Origin: Bacteroidales bacterium
Lineage (GTDB): Bacteria; Bacteroidota; Bacteroidia; Bacteroidales; UBA932
Length of the DNA: 6,664 nt
Assembly (NCBI GenBank): GCA_017551405.1
Contig: JAFZLP010000189.1
Location: 1 to 6,664 of the forward strand
Reading direction: 5' to 3'
Shown here: piece by piece, positions 1-5,386 of the stretch
Layout: each line of letters starts with the position of its first letter
Position numbering within the stretch: the stretch's first letter is position 1
Notes under the pieces: generated by a model
Seen by the model: the letters and a program-made list of their open reading frames with translations, nothing else
Told to the model about the DNA's origin: nothing
Database searches by the model: none
Position numbers and translations under genes: made by a program

Positions 1-1158
1 GATGATGACGGTGGCAGGGCCTGTCTTGGAAGCCTCGGCAAGTTTCTGGGTGGGCTTATAGGAATGCGAAGTGTAGTATTCGGTGGCCTTTCCGATGACG
101 ACGCCTGCAAGCAGGCCTGCGACCACGGAGCAGCCGAAATGCCACCAGTCCGCCGTAGCCGTACCGAAAACGAGGGCGAGAATGCCGAAGGTGGCGACTC
201 CGGAGAGGATGGCGGCCATGTTGGTGCCGAAGCTCATGCTCTTCAGGAGCTGGCCCATTCCGGCGCCTTCCTTCGTACGGACGGTGAAGATGCTGACTAC
301 GGACAGCACCACGCCCACCGCCGCTATCAGCATCGGAGCCAGGATGGCCCTTGTCTGCATCGCCGGACCCATGGCGTAGAAGGCCGAAGCGCCGAGCGCC
401 ATGGTGGAAAGGATGGATCCGCAGTAGCTTTCGTAAAGGTCGGCTCCCATGCCGGCCACGTCGCCTACGTTGTCACCCACGTTGTCGGCGATGGTGGCGG
501 GATTGCGGGGGTCGTCTTCCGGAAGGTCGCTCTCGACCTTGCCCACTATGTCCGCTCCCACGTCGGCCGCTTTGGTGTAGATGCCGCCGCCCACGCGGGC
601 GAAGAGGGCCTGGGTGCTGGCGCCCATTCCGAAGGTGAGCATGGTGGTGGTGATGACCACGAGCTTCTGGGCCGCCGAGGCGTCGTTCACGAAGATATTG
701 AGGAGAATGAACCACAGTGCGATGTCGAGCAGGCCGAGACCAACCACGGTGAGGCCCATGACCGCGCCTGAACGGAACGCGACCTTGAGGCCGGCGTTGA
801 GCGAACGGCGGGCGGCGTTGGCCGTGCGGCCGGAAGCATAGGTGGCGGTGCGCATGCCGATGTAGCCGGCGAGACCGCTGAAGAAACCGCCGGTGAGGAA
901 GGCGAAGGGTACCCACGGGTTCTGCACGCCGAATCCGTACGCCAGGACGGCGAAGAACACGGCGAGGATGGCGAACACGATGATTACCACCTTGTATTGC
1001 TGTTTGAGATAGGCCATTGCGCCCTCACGGACGAACTTGGCGATTTCTTTCATACGGGGCGTGCCCTCGTCTTCCTTGCGCATCTGGTGATAGAACAGCC
1101 ATGCGAAAAACAGGGCGATTACCGATGCTGCAGGCACTGCATAGAATAGTGGATTCAT
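1..1158 (-). CDS. hppA: Membrane-bound ion-translocating pyrophosphatase (HppA), 3' end beyond the window
   Basis: This enzyme of the cytoplasmic membrane hydrolyses pyrophosphate to two phosphates and uses the energy to pump H+ and/or Na+ out of the cell. It also removes PPi made by biosynthesis. The window holds 386 codons from the ATG at 1158; the family is usually about 700 residues, so roughly half is present and the frame is open at the left edge. Hydrophobic helices occur from residue 3 onward. The family's PPi/Mg binding motifs are intact: GGGIYTKAADVGAD (residues 190-203, D199 and D203), K207, the DDPRNP stretch with D215 and D216, and the acidic series D225, D229, D233 and D240. EYYTS follows at 359-363. 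D240 and E243 (DLYESY) match the ion-gate pair of Na+-type enzymes. Residues deciding K+ dependence lie outside the window. The gene has its own candidate promoter and follows the rplQ terminator, so it is probably a separate transcription unit. The family call is secure; the pumped ion is inferred. Confidence 0.96.
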   Translation of the reverse strand, partial: MNPLFYAVPAASVIALFFAWLFYHQMRKEDEGTPRMKEIAKFVREGAMAYLKQQYKVVIIVFAILAVFFAVLAYGFGVQNPWVPFAFLTGGFFSGLAGYIGMRTATYASGRTANAARRSLNAGLKVAFRSGAVMGLTVVGLGLLDIALWFILLNIFVNDASAAQKLVVITTTMLTFGMGASTQALFARVGGGIYTKAADVGADIVGKVESDLPEDDPRNPATIADNVGDNVGDVAGMGADLYESYCGSILSTMALGASAFYAMGPAMQTRAILAPMLIAAVGVVLSVVSIFTVRTKEGAGMGQLLKSMSFGTNMAAILSGVATFGILALVFGTATADWWHFGCSVVAGLLAGVVIGKATEYYTSHSYKPTQKLAEASKTGPATVII

Positions 1159-1203
1159 AGATTAATTATGTGTTTAGTGTTCAATTCATTTTTCAGCCAA
1201 ATA

Positions 1204-1211
1204 CAAATGTA
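1204..1211 (-). promoter_or_regulatory. Bacteroidota-type -7 promoter box for hppA
   Basis: Read on the minus strand this is TACATTTG, an exact match to the TAnnTTTG -7 consensus used by the primary sigma factor of Bacteroides and relatives. A weak -33-like TTCG lies 18 nt upstream (1230-1233), inside the loop of the operon terminator; the usual -33 element is TTTG, so that half is poor. Transcription would start near 1195-1199, giving a leader of about 40 nt that is AT-rich and has no Shine-Dalgarno motif before the ATG at 1158. The position directly after a terminator and before hppA supports the call. No transcript data are available here. Confidence 0.6.
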
Positions 1212-1250
1212 AGAAAAAACCCGCAGAAACGAACATTTCTGCGGGTTTTT
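1211..1250 (-). terminator. Rho-independent terminator of the secY-rplQ operon
   Basis: A perfect inverted repeat has its arms at 1215-1229 and 1236-1250: 15 bp with a GC-rich core (CCCGCAG/CTGCGGG) and a 6-nt loop. On the minus strand the GGG side runs into six Ts followed by CTT, the classical terminator form. It begins 21 nt after the rplQ stop codon. The outer A/T pairs make the hairpin symmetrical, so it could also work in the plus direction, although no plus-strand gene leads into it. Confidence 0.93.
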
Positions 1251-1270
1251 AAAATTGTAACGGTTGTCCG

Positions 1271-1762
1271 TTACTCGGCCTTCTCTTCTGCGGGAGCCTC
1301 TTCGACGGGGGCCTCGGCTGCGGGAGCCTCGGCGGCCTTCTTGCTGCGGCTGCGGCGGGTGGTCTTCTTGGCCTCCTTCTTCTCGCCGGAAGCGAGAGCG
1401 GCTTCGTTGAAGTCTACGAATTCAACGAGGGCCATGTCGGCGGCGTCGCCCTTGCGGAAACCGAGGTGGAGGATACGGAGGTATCCGCCCGGACGGTCTG
1501 CGATCTTGGGAGCGATGGTGCGGAAGAGCTCGCTTACAGCCTCCTTGTCCTTGAGGTAGCTGAAGACGACGCGACGGTTGTGGGTGGTGTCGTCCTTGCT
1601 CTTGGTCACAAGGGGTTCAAGGTAGGGCTTGAGGGCCTTAGCCTTGGCGACCGTGGTGGTGATCCTCTTCTTGAGAATGAGGGAAGAAGCCATGTTGGCG
1701 AGCATAGCCTTGCGGTGTCCGCTCTGACGGCCGAGATGATTTACTGCTCTATTGTGTCTCAT
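1271..1762 (-). CDS. rplQ: 50S ribosomal protein L17
   Basis: L17 is a large-subunit protein bound to 23S rRNA near the exit-tunnel side of the ribosome. The 163-residue product begins [20 protein letters not shown], the typical L17 N-terminus, and the L17 fold covers about residues 1-115. It is followed by an extension: a basic stretch (about 128-142, rich in Lys and Arg) and then a Glu/Ala/Pro tail (about 143-163). E. coli L17 is about 127 residues and lacks this tail; Bacteroidota L17 proteins are commonly longer. It is the last gene of the operon. Its ATG lies only 2 nt after the rpoA stop, which suggests translational coupling, and a strong terminator follows. The start is not in doubt, since it gives the conserved N-terminus. 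Confidence 0.98.
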   Translation of the reverse strand: MRHNRAVNHLGRQSGHRKAMLANMASSLILKKRITTTVAKAKALKPYLEPLVTKSKDDTTHNRRVVFSYLKDKEAVSELFRTIAPKIADRPGGYLRILHLGFRKGDAADMALVEFVDFNEAALASGEKKEAKKTTRRSRSKKAAEAPAAEAPVEEAPAEEKAE

Positions 1763-1764
1763 CT

Positions 1765-2772
1765 TTAAACGATCTTTTTCTTGGGTTCAATGTTATACTT
1801 GGTCACATCCATGCCAAAGGAGAGCTTCATCTTCTCCACCAGTATGTCTATCTCGTTGAGGGACTTGCGTCCGAAGTTGCGGAACTTCATGAGTTCGCTG
1901 CGGCTGTAGCTGACGAGATCGGCGAAAGTGTCGATGTCGGCGGCCTTGAGGCAGTTGTACGCACGTACGGAAAGGCCCATGTCGGACAGTTTGGTGAGGA
2001 GGATGTGCCTCATGCGGAGGCTCTCCTCGTCAAGCTCCTTGGTCTCGGGTTCAACGGCGCTCTCGATGGAGATCTTGTTGTCGTCGGTGAAGAGCTTGAA
2101 GTGGTAGATGAGGATGTTGGCTGCGTCCTGGAGGGCGGCATTGGGCGAGATGGAGCCGTCGGTGACTATTTCAAGCGTAAGCTTTTCATAGTCGGTCTTC
2201 TGCTCCACGCGCCAGTTCTCGACCGTCCAGTTGACCTTGCGGATAGGAGTGTAGATGGCGTCGACGGGGATGGTCCCGATGGGGGTATTCTCGTCGCGGG
2301 ATTCCTCTGCGCTCACGAAGCCGCGGCCCATGGTGATAAGGATATTGATCTGCAGCTTGACTGAAGGCTCCAGTGAGCAGATGTGCTGCTCGGGGTTCAA
2401 CACCTTGAATGAAGACAATCCTTTGGAGATATCCTCGGCGGTAAACTCCTGTTTGCCGCTGATGGTGATGTTCACCTCCTCGGAGTCTACGGTCTCGACC
2501 ATCCTCTTGAAGCGTACCTGCTTGAGGTTCAGGATGATATCCTGCATGCCCTCGATGACGCCGGGAATGGTGGCGAATTCGTTCTGAACGCCTTCGACTT
2601 TGATCTGGGAGATGGCAAAACCTTCCAGTGAAGCAAGGAGAATGCGGCGGAGAGCATTGCCTATAGTCTGACCGTAGCCGGGCTCAAGGGGCCTGAACTC
2701 AAAGCGGCCGACCGTATTGGTGCCTTCGAGCATTATCACCTTGTCGGGTTTTTGAAATGCTAAGATTGCCAT
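1765..2772 (-). CDS. rpoA: DNA-directed RNA polymerase subunit alpha
   Basis: The alpha subunit dimerises to nucleate assembly of RNA polymerase; its C-terminal domain contacts upstream promoter DNA and activators. The product has 335 residues, close to the usual 330. The N-terminal assembly domain (about 1-235) carries [11 protein letters not shown] with R42 and R43, the core dimer and beta-binding region. After a linker comes the C-terminal domain (about 255-325). Its DNA-binding determinants are present: R270, N273 and C274 in VRAYNC, and N299, G301, K303 and S304, matching E. coli R265, N268, C269, N294, G296, K298 and S299 with a constant offset of 5. The gene sits between rpsD and rplQ as in most bacteria. 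The 17-nt gap upstream of the ATG has no Shine-Dalgarno motif and instead contains CACCTC, which resembles the anti-SD itself. Confidence 0.99.
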   Translation of the reverse strand: MAILAFQKPDKVIMLEGTNTVGRFEFRPLEPGYGQTIGNALRRILLASLEGFAISQIKVEGVQNEFATIPGVIEGMQDIILNLKQVRFKRMVETVDSEEVNITISGKQEFTAEDISKGLSSFKVLNPEQHICSLEPSVKLQINILITMGRGFVSAEESRDENTPIGTIPVDAIYTPIRKVNWTVENWRVEQKTDYEKLTLEIVTDGSISPNAALQDAANILIYHFKLFTDDNKISIESAVEPETKELDEESLRMRHILLTKLSDMGLSVRAYNCLKAADIDTFADLVSYSRSELMKFRNFGRKSLNEIDILVEKMKLSFGMDVTKYNIEPKKKIV

Positions 2773-2790
2773 GATGCGAGGTGTTAAACG

Positions 2791-3393
2791 TTATTTGGAG
2801 TAAAGGTCGACGATGAGCTGCTCGTTGATGTTCTCGGGAATGTCAGCCCTTGCGGGGAGATTCAGGAACTTGCCGGAGAGGGCCTTGGCGTCGAACTCAA
2901 GCCAGGAGTACTTGCTTGCGGAAGCAACGCTTGCCTGGATGACCTCGAGGCTCTTGGAACGCTCACGTACGGCTACGATGTCGCCTGCCATGACCCTGGT
3001 GGAAGGAATGCTGCAAACCTTGCCGTTGAGGGTGATGTGGTGATGGTTCACCAGCTGGCGGGCAGCGGCCCTGGTGGGAGCGATACCGAGACGGTATACT
3101 ACGTTGTCGAGGCGGCTCTCAAGGAGAAGGATGAGGTTCTCACCCTTCAGGCCGGCCATGCGGGAAGCCTTGTCGTAGGTGTTGTGGAACTGGCGCTCCA
3201 GAACTCCGTACATGTACTTGACCTTCTGCTTTTCAGCGAGCTGGGTGCCGTACTCCTTGGTCTTCTTGCGCTTTGCGGCGAGACCGTGCTGTCCCGGAGG
3301 ATAGTTCCTCTTTTCGAAATTCTTGTCAGCCCCGTAGATGGGTTCACCGAACTTGCGGGCTATCTTGGTGGTTGGACCTGTGTATCTTGCCAT
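2791..3393 (-). CDS. rpsD: 30S ribosomal protein S4
   Basis: S4 is a primary 16S rRNA binding protein that starts assembly of the 30S body and lines the mRNA entry tunnel. The 200-residue product begins MARYTGP. It has an N-terminal RNA-binding region with NYPPGQHG (30-37), then the S4 RNA-binding domain from about 92 to 155, beginning [12 protein letters not shown] and including [14 protein letters not shown]. The N-terminal region has no zinc-binding cysteines, so this is the zinc-free form of S4. In some bacteria S4 represses its own operon by binding the leader; no such structure is evident in the 20-nt gap upstream. The length and both termini fit the family. Confidence 0.98.
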   Translation of the reverse strand: MARYTGPTTKIARKFGEPIYGADKNFEKRNYPPGQHGLAAKRKKTKEYGTQLAEKQKVKYMYGVLERQFHNTYDKASRMAGLKGENLILLLESRLDNVVYRLGIAPTRAAARQLVNHHHITLNGKVCSIPSTRVMAGDIVAVRERSKSLEVIQASVASASKYSWLEFDAKALSGKFLNLPARADIPENINEQLIVDLYSK

Positions 3394-3413
3394 GGTAACT
3401 GTACTTTTAAGAG

Positions 3414-3800
3414 TTAAACTTTACGACGGCCCTTGGGTCTGCAACCGTTGTGCGGCATCGGGGTGACGTCGATGATCTCGGAAACTATGATGCCTGCATT
3501 GTTGATGGTGCGGATTGCGCTTTCACGACCGGCACCGGGACCTTTCACGTATACCTTGACCCTGCGGAGGCCGGCGTCGTAAGCAGTCTTGCTTGCGTCC
3601 TCAGCGGCCATCTGGGCAGCATACGGGGTGTTCTTCTTGGAACCCCTGAAACCGCATTTTCCGGCGGAGCTCCAGCTGATGACCTGGCCCTGGCCGTTGG
3701 CCAGAGTGACGATCACGTTGTTGAAAGTAGAAGTGATATGGGCTTCGCCATATGCATCTACCTTGACAACCCTCTTGGATGTTGTAGTTTTCTTTGCCAT
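3414..3800 (-). CDS. rpsK: 30S ribosomal protein S11
   Basis: S11 is part of the 30S platform near the E site and contacts 16S rRNA and the mRNA path. The product has 128 residues, matching the family. The core contains [14 protein letters not shown], then [17 protein letters not shown], and it ends [18 protein letters not shown]. The PHNGCRP segment is nearly invariant and includes the Asn-Gly known to form isoaspartate in E. coli S11. The gene lies between rpsM (15-nt gap) and rpsD (20-nt gap), the standard order. The leader has no Shine-Dalgarno motif. Confidence 0.98.
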   Translation of the reverse strand: MAKKTTTSKRVVKVDAYGEAHITSTFNNVIVTLANGQGQVISWSSAGKCGFRGSKKNTPYAAQMAAEDASKTAYDAGLRRVKVYVKGPGAGRESAIRTINNAGIIVSEIIDVTPMPHNGCRPKGRRKV

Positions 3801-3815
3801 AATTCTTGGGGTCTG

Positions 3816-4190
3816 TTACTTGGTCGCCTTCTTCTTGTTGGCAACGGTCTTCTTCTTGCCCTTGCGGGTGCGGGCATTGTTCTTGGTGCTCTGGCCGCGT
3901 ACGGGGAGTCCGAGACGATGGCGGATTCCGCGATAGCAACCAATGTCCATCAATCGCTTGATGTTCATCTGGACGGTGGTGCGGAGCTCGCCTTCGATGC
4001 GATAATCCGATACCTCAGCACGGATGGCTGCGGTCTGGGCGTCGTCCCAGTCCCCACACTTGATGGCGCTGTCGATGCCGCACTTGTCGAGGATCTGCCT
4101 CGCCCTGCTGCGGCCGATACCGTAGATGTAGGTCAGTCCCACATCTCCTCTTTTGTTGTTGGGTAAATCAACACCGGCTATTCTTGCCAT
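3816..4190 (-). CDS. rpsM: 30S ribosomal protein S13
   Basis: S13 sits in the 30S head and forms bridges to the 50S subunit; its C-terminal tail reaches the P-site tRNA. The 124-residue product begins [20 protein letters not shown]. It has the helix-hairpin segment [14 protein letters not shown] (about 21-34), the [22 protein letters not shown] region typical of the family, and a basic C-terminal tail rich in Lys. The gene is preceded by the most AT-rich gap of the operon (32 nt, 4 G or C), which may act as an unstructured loading site for initiating ribosomes. Confidence 0.98.
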   Translation of the reverse strand: MARIAGVDLPNNKRGDVGLTYIYGIGRSRARQILDKCGIDSAIKCGDWDDAQTAAIRAEVSDYRIEGELRTTVQMNIKRLMDIGCYRGIRHRLGLPVRGQSTKNNARTRKGKKKTVANKKKATK

Positions 4191-4222
4191 AATTTATCTG
4201 TAATTTATTGTTATACAATTTA
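4191..4222 (-). other. AT-rich intergenic leader between rpmJ and rpsM
   Basis: This 32-nt gap is the longest inside the operon and has only four G or C bases. It contains a weak inverted repeat, ATTGT-TAT-ACAAT (4207-4219), too short and too AT-rich to be a terminator. I see no TAnnTTTG box on the minus strand. An unstructured A/U-rich region just before the start is the usual substitute for a Shine-Dalgarno motif in Bacteroidota, and that is my reading. Confidence 0.4.
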
Positions 4223-4339
4223 TTAACCCTGGCGCATCTTGAACTTGGGGTTCTTCTTGCAGATTACGTAGAGACGGCCTTTGCGCCTTACAATCTTGCA
4301 ATCTTCGCTGCGCTTCTTGATGGATGTCTTGACTTTCAT
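4223..4339 (-). CDS. rpmJ: 50S ribosomal protein L36
   Basis: L36 is the smallest ribosomal protein and helps fold 23S rRNA near the GTPase-associated side of the 50S subunit. This 38-residue gene begins [20 protein letters not shown] and ends NPKFKMRQG, aligning without gaps to E. coli L36. Family members often bind zinc through Cys11, Cys14, Cys27 and His33. Here residue 11 is Ser and 33 is Phe, while C14 and C27 remain, so the zinc site is probably not functional. The loss of zinc ligands fits the C-minus L36 type seen in Bacteroidota. It lies 32 nt before rpsM and 12 nt after infA. Length, position and termini make the call secure despite the small size. Confidence 0.97.
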   Translation of the reverse strand: MKVKTSIKKRSEDCKIVRRKGRLYVICKKNPKFKMRQG

Positions 4340-4351
4340 ATCGATTGGATT

Positions 4352-4570
4352 TTATTTGTATCTGAAAGATATTCTTCCCTTGGTCAAATCGTAAGGAGAT
4401 ATTTCAACCTTAACCCTGTCGCCCAGAAGGATGTGGATAAAGTGCATGCGCATCTTCCCTGAAATGTTGCAGAGAAGTACGTGACCGTTCTCAAGCTCGA
4501 CCTTGAACATCGCGTTTGGAAGGGTCTCGATGACCTTTCCGTCCTGTTCTATTGCTACTTGTTTAGACAT
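4352..4570 (-). CDS. infA: Translation initiation factor IF-1
   Basis: IF-1 binds the A site of the 30S subunit and works with IF-2 and IF-3 during initiation. The 72-residue product is a single S1-type OB fold, colinear with E. coli IF-1. Conserved segments are [12 protein letters not shown] (about 19-30), [10 protein letters not shown] and the C-terminal [14 protein letters not shown]. The ATG at 4570 gives the family length exactly. The gaps to map and rpmJ are 12 nt each. Placement between map and rpmJ is standard for Bacteroidota and for many Firmicutes. Confidence 0.98.
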   Translation of the reverse strand: MSKQVAIEQDGKVIETLPNAMFKVELENGHVLLCNISGKMRMHFIHILLGDRVKVEISPYDLTKGRISFRYK

Positions 4571-4582
4571 TAAAATATTGCT

Positions 4583-5362
4583 TTAAAATTTGATTGCGGG
4601 ATCTTTCTCGATAAACTCGAAGGTCGACAGCTGCTCGGCACGGCCTTTACGGACAACAACCATAAGTTCGTAATGTGCAGTGTTGCTCCGGTCTGCGCTG
4701 TGAACGCTCCAGCCGTTACGGTCCAGGTACACACTCCTGCCGCCGGCTATGACCATGGGCTCGATGCATATGGTCATTCCTTCAATCAGCTTGGGGCCGC
4801 GGCCCGGGAGCCCGAAATTCGGGACTCCGGGGTCTTCGTGCATCCCCTTGCCGATTCCGTGGCCCTCGAGTTCGCGGACTACGGAATAACCGAATGACTC
4901 GACGTACGATTGCACCGCGTGTCCGATATCGCCGACACGGGCGCCAGCCACGGCTGCCTCTATGCCCTTGTAGAGCGAGGCCTTTGTGACATCGAGCAGG
5001 CGGCGGGTTTCAGGCGACACTTCCCCGACGGGGAAAGTGTACGCCGAATCGCCGCTGTACCCTTTGTACAAAGTGGTTATGTCCGCGGTGACGATGTCGC
5101 CCTCCTTGAGGGGTTCGTCGGACGGAATACCGTGCACGACCACATCGTTCACCGAGGTGCATATTGCCGCGGGGAAGCCCTCGAAACCGAGAGAAGAAGG
5201 AATTGCGCCGTTGTCGCGGATGAAGGTTTCGGCTATGCGGCTCAACTCTTTGGTTGAGACGCCGGGAGCCACAGCCTTGCCCACTTCGGCGAGAGTCTTT
5301 GACACGAGAATACCATTCTCGCGCATCAACTCTATTTCTTCCTCGGTCTTGGGCTTAACCAT
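4583..5362 (-). CDS. map: Methionine aminopeptidase, type I
   Basis: This metalloenzyme removes the initiator methionine from nascent proteins in the cytoplasm. From the ATG at 5362 it has 259 residues, close to E. coli Map (264). All five metal ligands are visible: D94, D105, H168 (in GHGIG), E201 (in IEPMV) and E232 (in HYELMVVV). The catalytic histidines H77 (VVHGIPS) and H175 (MHEDPG) are also present. There is no N-terminal zinc-finger extension, so this is the short bacterial form. The frame is open further upstream to a TTG at 5380, which would add six residues (KFRSK after the initiator). I prefer the ATG because KTEEEIELM close to the N-terminus fits the family and the secY-map gap is then 24 nt. 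Confidence 0.97.
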   Translation of the reverse strand: MVKPKTEEEIELMRENGILVSKTLAEVGKAVAPGVSTKELSRIAETFIRDNGAIPSSLGFEGFPAAICTSVNDVVVHGIPSDEPLKEGDIVTADITTLYKGYSGDSAYTFPVGEVSPETRRLLDVTKASLYKGIEAAVAGARVGDIGHAVQSYVESFGYSVVRELEGHGIGKGMHEDPGVPNFGLPGRGPKLIEGMTICIEPMVIAGGRSVYLDRNGWSVHSADRSNTAHYELMVVVRKGRAEQLSTFEFIEKDPAIKF

Positions 5363-5386
5363 CTTGCTTCGAAATTTCAAGGATCT

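Noticed and set aside
64..771. Plus-strand open frame of 235 codons opposite hppA
   Set aside because: It is the antisense shadow of hppA. The product is rich in His, Gly, Glu and Arg with no recognisable domain, whereas the minus strand encodes a clear pyrophosphatase with all its motifs.
473..916. Minus-strand open frame of 147 codons in another frame within hppA
   Set aside because: It is an out-of-frame shadow with an Arg/His-rich low-complexity product; the hppA frame continues uninterrupted through it.
3450..4166. Plus-strand open frame of 238 codons across rpsK and rpsM
   Set aside because: It runs antisense through two ribosomal protein genes and their gap. It has no family resemblance and arises from the GC-rich codon use of the genes opposite.
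5360..5386. Possible regulatory palindromes (TTCGAA, GAAATTTC) between secY and map
   Set aside because: They are short, overlapping and AT-rich inside a 24-nt operon gap, with no promoter box nearby; chance is the simplest explanation.
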